NCBI GenBank assembly: GCA_000341795.1
Contig: AODO01000010.1
Coordinates: 186,001 to 250,000 of the forward strand
DNA: 64,000 nt
Direction of reading: 5' to 3'
DNA from: Rhodococcus triatomae BKS 15-14
Lineage (GTDB): Bacteria; Actinomycetota; Actinomycetes; Mycobacteriales; Mycobacteriaceae
This document shows, piece after piece, positions 28,530 through 37,643 of this stretch (positions within the stretch are counted from its first letter, which is position 1; every line of letters starts with the position of its first letter). Under the pieces are notes generated by a model that worked only from the letters and a program-made list of their open reading frames with translations, did not search any database and was not told the DNA's origin. Made by a program: the position numbers and the translations under genes.

Positions 28530-29441
28530 GTGAGCAGTCCCGCGACGACGCCCCCCGCCCGATCGGACGACGGCGAGGCACCCCCCCGGTCCCGTCCGGC
28601 ACTGTCCCCCTCCCGGGCCGCCGACTTCCGCCAGTGCCCGCTGCTGTATCGCTTCCGTGCGATCGACCGCCTCCCCGAGCGCACGACCGTCGCGCAGGCC
28701 AGGGGGACGCTCGTCCACGCCGCACTCGAGGCCCTCTTCGGCCTGCCCGCTCACGAACGGGTCCCCGCCGTCGCCGAGTCGCTGGTCGAGCCCGCGTGGC
28801 GACGAATGGTGGAGCACACGCCCGACGTCGCCGACGTGGTTCCCGAGTCCGAAGTCGACGGCTTCCTCGACGGCGCCCGCCGGACCGTCGGGGCCTACTT
28901 CCGTCTCGAGAACCCCGCGTCCTTCGACGCGGAGGCGTGCGAGGTCCGGGTGGAGACCGAACTGCCCGACGGGGTGCCCCTGCGGGGGTTCGTGGACCGG
29001 ATCGACGTCGCACCCTCCGGGGAGGTCCGGATCGTCGACTACAAGACCGGGCGGGCTCCGCGCGCGGGCTTCGAGCGTTCGGCACTGTTCCAGATGAAGT
29101 TCTACGCGCTGATGATGCTGCACACCCGCGGGGTGCTCGCGACACAGCTGCGGCTCCTGTATCTGGCGGACGGCGAAATCCTCACCTACGAGCCCGATCA
29201 CGAGGAGCTGGAGAGGTTCGGCGGAACCCTCGGTGCACTGTGGCGAGCGGTTCTGGAGGCGGGCCGCACCGGAGAGTTCGAACCGAGTCCCGGTCCGATG
29301 TGCCGGTTCTGCGATCATGTGGAGCGGTGTCCGGCGTTCGGGGGCACACCGCCGCCCTACCCCGGCTGGCCGTGTCCGGACGACGACGCCATCGATGCCC
29401 GACCGTCGTCACCGTTCGACGGCGGGCCGGCACGAGAGTGA
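28530..29441 (+). CDS. RecB-family exonuclease (PD-(D/E)XK, Rv2119-like)
   Basis: A 303-residue Cas4/RecB-like nuclease. It contains the PD-(D/E)XK core: GFVDRIDVAP (Asp), VRIVDYKTGRAP (D-x-K) and the QMKFYALMM helix. Four iron-sulfur-type cysteines are visible: Cys in DFRQCPLLYRFR near the N-terminus and MCRFCDHVERCPAF at the C-terminus, so a [4Fe-4S] cluster is likely. Its DNA-repair role is inferred. The GTG at 28530 is supported by the leaderless -10 box; the first 35 residues are Pro/Ser-rich and disordered. Confidence 0.9.
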   Translation: MSSPATTPPARSDDGEAPPRSRPALSPSRAADFRQCPLLYRFRAIDRLPERTTVAQARGTLVHAALEALFGLPAHERVPAVAESLVEPAWRRMVEHTPDVADVVPESEVDGFLDGARRTVGAYFRLENPASFDAEACEVRVETELPDGVPLRGFVDRIDVAPSGEVRIVDYKTGRAPRAGFERSALFQMKFYALMMLHTRGVLATQLRLLYLADGEILTYEPDHEELERFGGTLGALWRAVLEAGRTGEFEPSPGPMCRFCDHVERCPAFGGTPPPYPGWPCPDDDAIDARPSSPFDGGPARE

Positions 29442-29452
29442 GGACCGTCCCG

Positions 29453-30268
29453 GTGACCGACGCTGCCACGTCAGCCTATTTCGTTCCGTTGGAGCAACTT
29501 CCGGACGGAACCGAGAGATTCGAGCCGACCGGACACACGCTCAGCACGTGGTCCACCGACATGCAGCACGGCTCTCCGCCCTCCGCGCTCCTCGCCCGCG
29601 CCGTGCGCCGTTGCGAGCAGCGCGCCGACACCCGGGTCACGCGGATGGTGATCGAGATCCTCGGCGCGGTGCCGTTGACCGAGATCCGGGTTCGATCATG
29701 GGTGGAACGTCCGGGGCGCCGAATCGAACTGGTCGTCGCCGAGTTGTCGGCGGAGCAGCCGGACGGGTCGTGGCGAGCCGTCGCGCGGGGCACCGGCTGG
29801 AGGTTGCAGACCGCGGACACGGCCGCCATCGCGCATCCGGCGGATGCCGAGATGCCCGTCCGAACCGGCACCTCGGCGTTGCCGGAGGGCACATTCTGGC
29901 ATTCGGGATTCATCGACACCGTCGACTGGAACTGGCTCACCCCGATCGGCGCACCGGGCACGTCCCACGCCTGGGGCCGGCCGACGCCCGAGCTGGTGCA
30001 GGGCGAGCCGCTCGAACCGCTCGACCGACTGTTCCTCGTCGCGGACACCGCGAACGGAGTGGGTACCAAGATCGACCCGGCGGAGTGGACCTTCCTGAAC
30101 ACCGATGTGACGGTGCACATCTTCCGCGCACCGGAAGGCGACTGGGTGGGCGTGGCCGCCGAGACGTCGTACGGCCCGGACGGCATCGCGATGTCCTCGG
30201 GCGTTCTGCACGACGACTGCGGTCCCGTGGCCAGGGTGACGCAGACCGTGCAGGTCCGGGCACGCTGA
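29453..30268 (+). CDS. Thioesterase-family (hot-dog, acyl-CoA thioesterase-like) protein
   Basis: A 271-residue protein of the TesB-like/4HBT_3 group with two hot-dog halves. Seen are FEPTGHTLSTWSTDMQHGSPPSALLARAV at the N-terminus, the double-stranded middle VRSWVERPGRRIELVVAELS, and the C-terminal half LFLVADTANGVGTKID, then SYGPDGIAMSSGVLHDDCGPVARVTQT. It probably hydrolyses acyl-CoA or an acyl thioester; the substrate is unknown. Two GTGs are possible: 29438 overlaps the preceding TGA, while 29453 has GAGGA 8 nt upstream and is taken here. Cotranscribed with the RecB-like gene. Confidence 0.82.
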   Translation: MTDAATSAYFVPLEQLPDGTERFEPTGHTLSTWSTDMQHGSPPSALLARAVRRCEQRADTRVTRMVIEILGAVPLTEIRVRSWVERPGRRIELVVAELSAEQPDGSWRAVARGTGWRLQTADTAAIAHPADAEMPVRTGTSALPEGTFWHSGFIDTVDWNWLTPIGAPGTSHAWGRPTPELVQGEPLEPLDRLFLVADTANGVGTKIDPAEWTFLNTDVTVHIFRAPEGDWVGVAAETSYGPDGIAMSSGVLHDDCGPVARVTQTVQVRAR

Positions 30269-30275
30269 CGATGCG

Positions 30276-30306
30276 AGCGGCCCCCACCGTTTCCGGTGGG
30301 GGCCGC
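30276..30306. terminator. Bidirectional hairpin between the thioesterase gene and hisG
   Basis: A GC-rich stem of about 13 bp (30276-30288 with 30293-30306, one bulged G) with a TTTC loop lies between two converging genes. Confidence 0.8.
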
Positions 30307-30323
30307 TTGCGAACGTTGGGGGA

Positions 30324-31175
30324 TCAGAATGCCCGGCAGGTCCGGATGTCGGTCGCGAGGATCGCCTTGGCGCCGATCTCGGCCAGCTCGTCCATCACGT
30401 CGTTGCTGACCTTGCGCGGCACCATCGAGCGGATCGCGACCCATGCCTCGTCCGCGAGCGGAGCGATGGTCGGCGATTCCAGGCCGGGGGTGATCCGCAT
30501 CGCCTCCTGGAGACGCTCGCGCGGGCAGTCGTAGTCGAGCATCACGTACTGCTGGGCGCGCACCACACCCTGGACACGGGCGATGAGCTGGTTGCGGGCC
30601 TTGTCGTCCCGATCGGCACCCGCGCGCTCGATGAGCACTCCCTCCGAGTCGCACAGCGATTCGCCGAAGGCGACCAGATTGTGCTGGCGAAGGGTTCGGC
30701 CCGATCCGACGACGTCCGCGATCGCGTCCGCGACACCCAGCTGGATGGAGATCTCGACCGCGCCGTCGAGCCGGATCACGGTGGCCTCTATTCCGCGGCT
30801 CGCGAGATCGGTGCGGACGAGGTTCGGGTACGACGTCGCGATGCGGAGTCCCGCGAGGTCCTCGGGAACCCACGTCTTCCCGGCCGGTGCCGCGTACCGG
30901 AAGCTGGACCGGCCGAATCCCAGGGCGAGTCGTTCCGCGACCTGCGCGCCCGAATCGAGAGCCAGGTCGCGGCCGGTGATGCCGAGGTCGAGTTCGCCCG
31001 ACGCGACGTAGATGGCGATGTCCTTGGGGCGGAGGAAGAAGAACTCCACCTGGTTCGACGGATCCAGGACGGTCAGGTCGCGGGAATCGGTGCGACGCCG
31101 GTAGCCGGCCTCGGACAGGATCTCGGCGGCGGATTCGGACAGGGAGCCCTTGTTGGGGACTGCGACGCGCAGCAT
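30324..31175 (-). CDS. hisG: ATP phosphoribosyltransferase, long form
   Basis: HisG condenses ATP and PRPP, the first step of histidine synthesis. The 283-residue protein has [44 protein letters not shown], and the PRPP loop [18 protein letters not shown]. The length and the C-terminal domain (about 210-283, ending in the family regulatory region) indicate the long, histidine-feedback-inhibited form that needs no HisZ. The ATG has a GAAGGAAGG site. It is 71 bp downstream of hisE, as Rv2121c follows Rv2122c. Confidence 0.96.
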   Translation of the reverse strand: MLRVAVPNKGSLSESAAEILSEAGYRRRTDSRDLTVLDPSNQVEFFFLRPKDIAIYVASGELDLGITGRDLALDSGAQVAERLALGFGRSSFRYAAPAGKTWVPEDLAGLRIATSYPNLVRTDLASRGIEATVIRLDGAVEISIQLGVADAIADVVGSGRTLRQHNLVAFGESLCDSEGVLIERAGADRDDKARNQLIARVQGVVRAQQYVMLDYDCPRERLQEAMRITPGLESPTIAPLADEAWVAIRSMVPRKVSNDVMDELAEIGAKAILATDIRTCRAF

Positions 31176-31246
31176 GGTGGTCCTTCCTTCGAAGGCGAGA
31201 GGTGATCTACGGGGAGACTGATCTGCAGGAGTCGGGGCAGAGCGAC

Positions 31247-31510
31247 TCACAGATGTCGGTAGACGTCCTCGAGCTTGAGTCCGCGACCGATCATCAGGAC
31301 CTGCACCCAGTACAGCAGCTGGGAGATCTCCTCCGAGAGTTCCTCGTCGCTCTGGTACTCGGCGGCGATCCACACCTCGCCGGCCTCCTCGATCACCTTC
31401 TTGCCCTGGGCATGGACGCCGGCGTCCAGTGCGGCCACGGTGCCGGAACCCTCGGGACGGGTGGCGGCGCGGTCGGACAGCTCGGCGAACAGCAAATCGA
31501 AGGTCTTCAC
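31247..31510 (-). CDS. hisE: Phosphoribosyl-ATP pyrophosphatase
   Basis: HisE hydrolyses PR-ATP to PR-AMP, the second histidine step. The 87-residue MazG-like all-helical protein contains [33 protein letters not shown], with the acidic ExxE...ExxD Mg-binding pattern. It is a stand-alone HisE, not fused to HisI. The start is GTG at 31510 ([15 protein letters not shown]), a normal length for the family. It is transcribed leftward into hisG and lies 56 bp downstream of the RluA-type gene. Confidence 0.95.
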   Translation of the reverse strand: MKTFDLLFAELSDRAATRPEGSGTVAALDAGVHAQGKKVIEEAGEVWIAAEYQSDEELSEEISQLLYWVQVLMIGRGLKLEDVYRHL

Positions 31511-31566
31511 GGGTCATGATTGTTTCACAGCGCCCGGCCGCGGCCGCCACCGCGTGCGCGCGCTGG

Positions 31567-32478
31567 TCACGGCTCCGGCGACAGCGCCCGTCTGCTGGTG
31601 AACACCCGTGTGTCGCCGGTGATCGGGTCGGTGAACCGGACGCTGCGCGCGAGCAGTCGAAGCGGGTCGGTGAAATCGTCGGGTGCCCGGCGTCGCAGGT
31701 CCGGATAGAAGTCGTCGCCGACGATCGGCACTCCGAGCGACGACATGTGCACGCGCAGCTGGTGGGTGCGTCCCGTTGTCGGCAGCAAGCGGTAGCGGGC
31801 GAGATCGCCGAGCACCTCGACCACGTCGATCTCGGTGTGCGCGTTGGGCTCGCCCGGCACCTCGTGCGCGGTGGGTTCGCCGTGTCGCTTGTCGATGCGG
31901 CTGCGTACGGTCAGCGGGGACTCCAGGTCCGGGCGGAACGGGGCCAGCGCCTCGTACTCCTTGACCACGAGGCGCTGTTCGAAGAGCTGCTGGTAGGGCC
32001 GGCGCAACGCCGGGTCGGTGGTGCACAGGAGCACGCCGGCGGTCATCCGGTCGAGGCGGTGCGCCGGAACCACGTCGGGCAGGTCGAGGGCGCGGCGCAT
32101 CCGCACGACGACCGACTCCCGGATGTGTCCGCCCCGCGGAATCGTCGCGAGGAAGTGCGGTTTGTCGACCACGAGGAGTCCGTCTGCGTGATGCAGGACG
32201 TCGATGTCGAACGGGACCGGCGTCTCCGGCGGCGGATCGCGATAGAAGTGGATCTGCAGTCCCGGCGGGCACCGGTCGCCGGGCCGGAGCGGCCGACCGG
32301 AACGGTCCACCACCTCACCGGACGCGAAGCGGATGCCCCAGTCGTCGTCGGGCGCAGCCGACCGGAGGAACTCCCCCACCGTCGTGGGATGCGCGAGTTC
32401 CGGAACCAGCAGTCGGTCCGCGCCGAGCCCGTTCCGGAGCGGCAGGGGTGGCGGGGCCGGTGACCGACGGCGGGTCAT
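31567..32478 (-). CDS. RluA-family pseudouridine synthase
   Basis: A 303-residue RNA pseudouridine synthase. The catalytic motif [12 protein letters not shown] (Asp143) lies mid-protein, and the C-terminal [20 protein letters not shown] element is conserved. The N-terminal part ([23 protein letters not shown]) is a degenerate S4-like RNA-binding segment. The target (rRNA or tRNA) cannot be told from sequence. It starts 7 bp after the trhO stop, so it belongs to the metH-HAD-trhO run. Confidence 0.9.
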   Translation of the reverse strand: MTRRRSPAPPPLPLRNGLGADRLLVPELAHPTTVGEFLRSAAPDDDWGIRFASGEVVDRSGRPLRPGDRCPPGLQIHFYRDPPPETPVPFDIDVLHHADGLLVVDKPHFLATIPRGGHIRESVVVRMRRALDLPDVVPAHRLDRMTAGVLLCTTDPALRRPYQQLFEQRLVVKEYEALAPFRPDLESPLTVRSRIDKRHGEPTAHEVPGEPNAHTEIDVVEVLGDLARYRLLPTTGRTHQLRVHMSSLGVPIVGDDFYPDLRRRAPDDFTDPLRLLARSVRFTDPITGDTRVFTSRRALSPEP

Positions 32479-32485
32479 CTCCCAC

Positions 32486-33334
32486 TCAATCCGGAACGCA
32501 GGTCGCGCAGACCAGGGTCTGCTCGCGTCCGTTGACGTCCGGGTGGTTTCGGTACCGCGAGGTGGGCGACCCGCAGAGCGAGCAGACCCCGATGACGGCC
32601 GCGTGGTCCGAGAACTCGACGTTCACGCGTGCGTCGAAGACGTACAGCGATCCCTCCCAGAGACCGCGGTCGCCGAAGGCCTCGCCGTACCGGACGATTC
32701 CGCCGTCGATCTGGTAGACCTCGTCGAATCCGCGTCTGCGCATCAGCGCGGAGAGCACCTCACAGCGCACGCCGCCGGTGCAGTAGGTGACGATCGGCTT
32801 CGACTTGAGGTGGTCGTACCGGCCGCTGTCGAGTTCGGCGACGAAGTCACGGGTGGTCGCGACGTCCGGGACGACGGCGCCACGGAAGCGCCCGATCTCG
32901 GCCTCGAACGCGTTGCGGCCGTCGAAGAACACCACGTCGTCGCCGCGCTGCTCGACGAGCTCGTGCACCTGTTGCGGAGTGAGGTGGGTACCGCCACCGA
33001 CGACGCCGTCGACGTCGACCTCCAGGTCGTCCGGTGCCCCGAAGGTGACGATCTCGGGACGCACCTTCACCGACAGCCGCGGGAAGTCGTTGCCGGTGCC
33101 GTCGGACCACTTGACGTCGGCGTCCCTGAACGGGGCGTACTCGCGGGTGCCCCGGACGTACCGCTTCACCGCCGCGATGTCGCCGCCGACGGTCGCGTTG
33201 ATTCCGTGCTCGGACACCAGGATTCGGCCGGTCAGCCCGTTCGCCGAGGCGAGGGTGTGCTGCCACAGCCGAATCGCCTCGGGATCGGAGAGTGGGGTGA
33301 ACCGGTAGAACAGAACGATCTTCGGGACGGACAT
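32486..33334 (-). CDS. trhO: tRNA uridine(34) hydroxylase TrhO (rhodanese-domain, UPF0176)
   Basis: TrhO hydroxylates U34 of tRNAs, using oxygen, toward 5-methoxy/5-carboxymethoxy-uridine type modifications. The 282-residue protein has the N-terminal acylphosphatase-like part ([18 protein letters not shown], then [16 protein letters not shown]) and a rhodanese domain with YCTGGVRCE (Cys185 and Cys191). A C-terminal Cys-rich tail (GVCSLCGS, then VCATC) could bind zinc. The start directly abuts the HAD gene's stop codon, indicating coupling. Confidence 0.93.
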   Translation of the reverse strand: MSVPKIVLFYRFTPLSDPEAIRLWQHTLASANGLTGRILVSEHGINATVGGDIAAVKRYVRGTREYAPFRDADVKWSDGTGNDFPRLSVKVRPEIVTFGAPDDLEVDVDGVVGGGTHLTPQQVHELVEQRGDDVVFFDGRNAFEAEIGRFRGAVVPDVATTRDFVAELDSGRYDHLKSKPIVTYCTGGVRCEVLSALMRRRGFDEVYQIDGGIVRYGEAFGDRGLWEGSLYVFDARVNVEFSDHAAVIGVCSLCGSPTSRYRNHPDVNGREQTLVCATCVPD

Positions 33335-34030
33335 TCAGACCGTCACGAGCGCGTGCAGCGAGTGCAGGTCCTCGGCGGTGAGACCGACGAGGGTGTCCCG
33401 GAACGTTCGACGCGGTCCGGCGGGCACCTCGATCAGGGACGGCACCACCAGCACCGAGCAACCCGCTGCCTCCGCGGACGCGGCACCGGTCGGCGAGTCC
33501 TCGACGGCGAGACAGCGCTGCGGATCGACGCCGAGCAGTTCGGCGGCCCGCAGGTACGGCGCGGGATCCGGCTTGCCGGCGGGAACCTCGTCACCGCACA
33601 CGGAGTGGTCGAAGTGCTCCCGGCCGAGGGTGTCGAGCGCGACGTCGCCGAGTTCGCGCTCGGTGTTCGTCACCAGCGCCGACCGGAGACCGAGCGAGCG
33701 CACGAGCGCGAGCGCGTCCCGCGCGCCCGGCCGCCAGGGCAGTCCGTCGGCGAACATCGTCGCCATTCGGGCGTAGAGCCAGGTTCGCGCTCGAGCCAGG
33801 GCCTCCGGCGACCGTTCGAGCCCGAGCGAGTCGAAGACGATGCCCAATGCCCCGGGCGTCGACGCGCCGATCGTCGCGGCCCGCGTCTCCTCCGACATCG
33901 GTCCGCCCAGCCACAGCGACAGTTCCCGGACTCCGATGTCCCAGAGTTCCTCCGACTCCAGCAGGGTGCCGTCCATGTCCCAGAGGACGGCCTGCAGTCC
34001 GGGGGCGCCGGCGGTCACGAGATCAGACAT
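33335..34030 (-). CDS. HAD-superfamily hydrolase (phosphatase/phosphoglucomutase-like)
   Basis: A 231-residue HAD enzyme. Motif I is WDMDGTLLES (nucleophile Asp18, acid/base Asp20), motif II ALVTNTERE, motif III Lys in AGKPDPAPY and motif IV VEDSPTG. A helical cap sits between motifs I and II. It resembles beta-phosphoglucomutase-like phosphatases; the substrate is unknown. The ATG at 34030 gives an 8-bp overlap with the metH stop (34023-34025) and is the only start that keeps motif I near the N-terminus. Confidence 0.9.
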   Translation of the reverse strand: MSDLVTAGAPGLQAVLWDMDGTLLESEELWDIGVRELSLWLGGPMSEETRAATIGASTPGALGIVFDSLGLERSPEALARARTWLYARMATMFADGLPWRPGARDALALVRSLGLRSALVTNTERELGDVALDTLGREHFDHSVCGDEVPAGKPDPAPYLRAAELLGVDPQRCLAVEDSPTGAASAEAAGCSVLVVPSLIEVPAGPRRTFRDTLVGLTAEDLHSLHALVTV

Positions 34031-37000
34031 TGAAGTACTTGGCTTCCGGGTGGTGCAGGACGAATGCGTCGGTGGACTGCTCGGGGTGCAGCTGCACCTC
34101 TTCGGAGAGGGTGACACCGATGCGCTCCGGCTCCAGCATGGCGACGAGCTTGCGGCGGTCCTCCAGGTCCGGGCACGCACCGTAGCCGAACGAGTAACGC
34201 GCACCGCGGTACTCGAGTTTGAAGAAGTCCTCGACCTTCGCCGGGTCCTGCTCGGCGAGATTGTGTCCGCCGGGCAGCACCAGCTCTTCGCGAACGCGGC
34301 GGTGCCAGTACTCGGCGAGCGCCTCCGTCAGCTGCACGCCGATGCCGTGCACCTCCAGGTAGTCGCGGTACGAGTTCGCGGCGAACAGCTCGTTCGCGAA
34401 GTCCGCGATGGGCTGTCCCATCGTCACCAGGTTCATCGGCAGCACGTCGACCTGTCCGCGGGCCCGGGCGTCGTCCCGTGACCGCACGAAATCGGCGATG
34501 CACAGGAAGCGGTCCCGTTCCTGGCGGGGGAAGCTGAACCGGAACCGCTCGGACGCGTCCGGCTCGGGCGACTCGAGGACGACGACGTCGTCCCCCTCGG
34601 ACACGACCGGGAAGTACCCGTACACGACAGCGGCGTGCTGAAGGACACCCTCGGTGCTGAGGCGGTCGAGCCAGTACCGCAGGCGCGGACGGCCTTCCGT
34701 CTCGACGAGCTCCTCGTAGGTGGGGCCGTCGCCGGCGCGCTGCCCGCGCAGTCCCCACTGGCCGAGGAACAGCGCGCGCTCGTCGAGCAGTCCCGAGTAC
34801 TCGGCGAGTGCGATGCCCTTGACGACCCGGGTGCCCCAGAACGGCGGCGCGGGCACGTCGAGGTCGGTGGCGACGTCGGAGCGGTCCGGAATCTCGACCG
34901 GGGTCGCCTCGGCCTTCCGCTTCTCGGCGATGCGCTTGGAGCGCTCGTGGCGGGCCTTGCGTTCGGCGGCCTTCTCCTTCGCCGCCAGCGCCTCCGGGCT
35001 GTCGGGCGCCGGGCCCTCGCCGCGCTTGGTCGCCATGATGGTGTCCATCAGGTGCAGGCCCTCGAAGGCGTCACGTGCGTACGACACGTCACCCTCGTAG
35101 ACCTCGGCGAGATCGTTCTCGACGTAGGACCGGGTCAACGCCGCACCGCCGAGGAGTACCGGGAACTGCTCGGCGACGCCCTTGGCGTTGAGCTCCTCCA
35201 GGTTCTCCTTCATCACGACGGTCGACTTCACGAGCAGACCGGACATGCCGATGACGTCGGCGCGCTTGTCGAGGGCGACGTCGAGGATCGTGGCGATCGG
35301 CTGCTTGATGCCGATGTTGACGACCTCGTAGCCGTTGTTGGAGAGGATGATGTCGACGAGGTTCTTCCCGATGTCGTGGACGTCGCCCTTGACGGTCGCG
35401 AGGACGATACGGCCCTTGCCTGCCTCGTCCGTCGCCTCCATGTGCGGTTCGAGGTGGGCGACGGCCGCCTTCATCACCTCGGCGGACTGGAGCACGAACG
35501 GCAGCTGCATCTGACCGGATCCGAACAGTTCGCCGACGGTCTTCATCCCGGACAGCAGGGTGTCGTTGATGATCTCCAGCGGCGGCCGCTCCTGCATCGC
35601 GGCGTCGAGGTCGGCGGCGAGGCCGTCCCGTTCGCCGTCGACGATGCGCCGTTCGAGACGCTCGAACAGCGGTAGTGCGGCGAGTTCCTCCGCCCGCGAC
35701 GCGCGCGCCGACGCCGCCGACACGCCCTCGAACAGCTCCATCAGCTTCTGCAGCGGGTCGTAGTCGCCCTCGCGGCGGTCGTAGACCAGGTCGAGTGCGG
35801 TCTGGCGCTGCTCGTCGGGGATGCGCGCCATCGGCAGGATCTTCGACGCGTGCACGATCGCGGTGTCCAGGCCTGCTTCGGTGCACTCGTGCAGGAACAC
35901 GGAGTTCAGCACCTGCCGCGCGGCGGCGTTGAGTCCGAACGAGATGTTCGAGATGCCGAGCGTGAAGTGGATCTCGGGGTGCCTGCGCTTGAGCTCGCGG
36001 ATCGCCTCGATCGTCTCGATGCCGTCGCGCCGCACCTCTTCCTGACCGGTCGAGATGGGGAACGTCAACGCGTCGATGATGATGTCGGACTTCGACAGGC
36101 CCCAGGTGCCGGTGATGTCCTCGATGAGTCGCTCGGCGATGCGGATCTTGTGCTCGGCGGTGCGGGCCTGGCCCTCCTCGTCGATGGTCAGCGCGACCAC
36201 GGCGGCGCCGTGCTCCTTGACCAGCCTCATGATGCGCTGGTAGCGGGAGTTCGGTCCGTCGCCGTCCTCGTAGTTGACGGAGTTGACGGCGCAGCGGCCA
36301 CCGAGGTGTTCGAGACCCGCGCGCAGGACCTCGGGTTCGGTGGAGTCGAGCATGATCGGCAACGTCGACGCGGTCGCGAACCGGCTCGCGAGGGCCGCCA
36401 TGTCGGCGGCGCCGTCACGGCCGACGTAGTCGACGTTGAGGTCGAGCATGTGCGCGCCGTCGCGGGTCTGGTCCTTCGCGATGTCGATGCACTTCTGGTA
36501 GTCCTCCGCGATCATCGCCTCGCGGAAAGCCTTGGAGCCGTTGGAGTTCGTGCGCTCACCGATCATCAGTATCGACGCGTCCTGATCGAACGGCACGTGC
36601 GCGTAGAGCGAGGAGGTGCCGTCCTCGGGCTGCGGCGTCCGCTCGGCCTTCTCCACCAGACGGACCGCGTCCGCGACCTTGCGGATGTGCTCGGGTGTGG
36701 TGCCACAGCAACCACCGACGAGGCCGAGCCCGAACTCGGAGACGAAACCGGACAGTGCGACGGCGAGTTCGTCTGCGGTCAGCGGGTACTCGGCGCCGTT
36801 CGGGCCGAGCTGCGGCAACCCGGCGTTCGGCATCACGGACACCGGAAGCCGTGAGTGCTTCGACAGATGCCGGAGGTGTTCGCTCATCTCGTCCGGCCCG
36901 GTGGCGCAGTTGAGGCCGATCATGTCGATGCCGAGCGGTTCCAGCGCGGTCAGCGCGGCGCCGATCTCACTGCCGAGCAGCATCGTGCCGGTGGTCTCCA

Positions 37001-37592
37001 CGGTGACGTGGGTGATGATCGGAATCCGGCGTCCGGCCCTGTCCATGGCGTTCTGGCTGCCGATGATCGCGGCCTTCACCTGCAGCAGGTCCTGGCAGGT
37101 CTCGACGAGGATCGCGTCGGCTCCGCCGTCGATCATGCCGAGCGCGGATTCGGTGTACGCGTCGCGCAGGACACCGAACGGGGCGTGCCCGAGCGTCGGG
37201 AGCTTGGTGCCGGGTCCCATCGATCCGAGCACGAACCGCGCCATGCCGTCGCGGCCGGGTCCCATCTCGTCGGCGATCTCGCGGGCGATGCGGGTGCCGC
37301 GCTCGGACAGGTCGCGGATCCGATCCGAGATGTCGTAGTCGGCGAGGTTCGGGAGGTTGCAGCCGAAGGTGTTGGTCTCGACCGCGTCGGCGCCGGCCTC
37401 GAAGTAGGCAGCGTGGATGTCCCGCAGCACGTCGGGCCGCGTCGCGTTGAGGATTTCGTTGCAGCCCTCGAGGCCCAGGAAGTCGTCGAGGGTGAGGTTC
37501 GCGGCCTGCAGCATCGTGCCCATCGCACCGTCGCCGATGACAACGCGCTTCGCGAGCGCATCCAACAGGGCGGAATGGAATGGGGCAGACAT
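34023..37592 (-). CDS. metH: Cobalamin-dependent methionine synthase
   Basis: MetH transfers the methyl group of 5-methyl-THF through cobalamin to homocysteine. The 1,189-residue protein has all four modules: homocysteine domain with zinc ligands Cys229 (GLNCATG) and Cys295/Cys296 (GGCCGTT); pterin domain with GERTNSNGSKAFREAM; the B12 domain with DVHDIGKNLVDIIL, whose His is the lower cobalt ligand; and the AdoMet reactivation domain ending YSFGYGACPDLEDRRKL. The ATG at 37592 is preceded by TACTCT with 7 nt, so it is probably leaderless. No B12 riboswitch fits the 51-bp gap upstream. Confidence 0.97.
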   Translation of the reverse strand: MSAPFHSALLDALAKRVVIGDGAMGTMLQAANLTLDDFLGLEGCNEILNATRPDVLRDIHAAYFEAGADAVETNTFGCNLPNLADYDISDRIRDLSERGTRIAREIADEMGPGRDGMARFVLGSMGPGTKLPTLGHAPFGVLRDAYTESALGMIDGGADAILVETCQDLLQVKAAIIGSQNAMDRAGRRIPIITHVTVETTGTMLLGSEIGAALTALEPLGIDMIGLNCATGPDEMSEHLRHLSKHSRLPVSVMPNAGLPQLGPNGAEYPLTADELAVALSGFVSEFGLGLVGGCCGTTPEHIRKVADAVRLVEKAERTPQPEDGTSSLYAHVPFDQDASILMIGERTNSNGSKAFREAMIAEDYQKCIDIAKDQTRDGAHMLDLNVDYVGRDGAADMAALASRFATASTLPIMLDSTEPEVLRAGLEHLGGRCAVNSVNYEDGDGPNSRYQRIMRLVKEHGAAVVALTIDEEGQARTAEHKIRIAERLIEDITGTWGLSKSDIIIDALTFPISTGQEEVRRDGIETIEAIRELKRRHPEIHFTLGISNISFGLNAAARQVLNSVFLHECTEAGLDTAIVHASKILPMARIPDEQRQTALDLVYDRREGDYDPLQKLMELFEGVSAASARASRAEELAALPLFERLERRIVDGERDGLAADLDAAMQERPPLEIINDTLLSGMKTVGELFGSGQMQLPFVLQSAEVMKAAVAHLEPHMEATDEAGKGRIVLATVKGDVHDIGKNLVDIILSNNGYEVVNIGIKQPIATILDVALDKRADVIGMSGLLVKSTVVMKENLEELNAKGVAEQFPVLLGGAALTRSYVENDLAEVYEGDVSYARDAFEGLHLMDTIMATKRGEGPAPDSPEALAAKEKAAERKARHERSKRIAEKRKAEATPVEIPDRSDVATDLDVPAPPFWGTRVVKGIALAEYSGLLDERALFLGQWGLRGQRAGDGPTYEELVETEGRPRLRYWLDRLSTEGVLQHAAVVYGYFPVVSEGDDVVVLESPEPDASERFRFSFPRQERDRFLCIADFVRSRDDARARGQVDVLPMNLVTMGQPIADFANELFAANSYRDYLEVHGIGVQLTEALAEYWHRRVREELVLPGGHNLAEQDPAKVEDFFKLEYRGARYSFGYGACPDLEDRRKLVAMLEPERIGVTLSEEVQLHPEQSTDAFVLHHPEAKYFNV

Positions 37593-37599
37593 GCCGTCC

Positions 37600-37605
37600 A
37601 GAGTA
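37600..37605 (-). promoter_or_regulatory. Leaderless-type -10 box (TACTCT) of metH
   Basis: Minus-strand TACTCT, 7-nt spacer, then the metH ATG. Confidence 0.55.
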
Positions 37606-37631
37606 GTGGGCGCCCCGGACGGGCCTGGCCG

Positions 37632-37637
37632 TAGGCT
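37632..37637 (+). promoter_or_regulatory. Leaderless-type -10 box (TAGGCT) of the PAC2 gene
   Basis: Plus-strand TAGGCT, 6-nt spacer, then GTG at 37644. The two divergent starts are only 51 bp apart. Confidence 0.55.
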
Positions 37638-37643
37638 GGGCAG

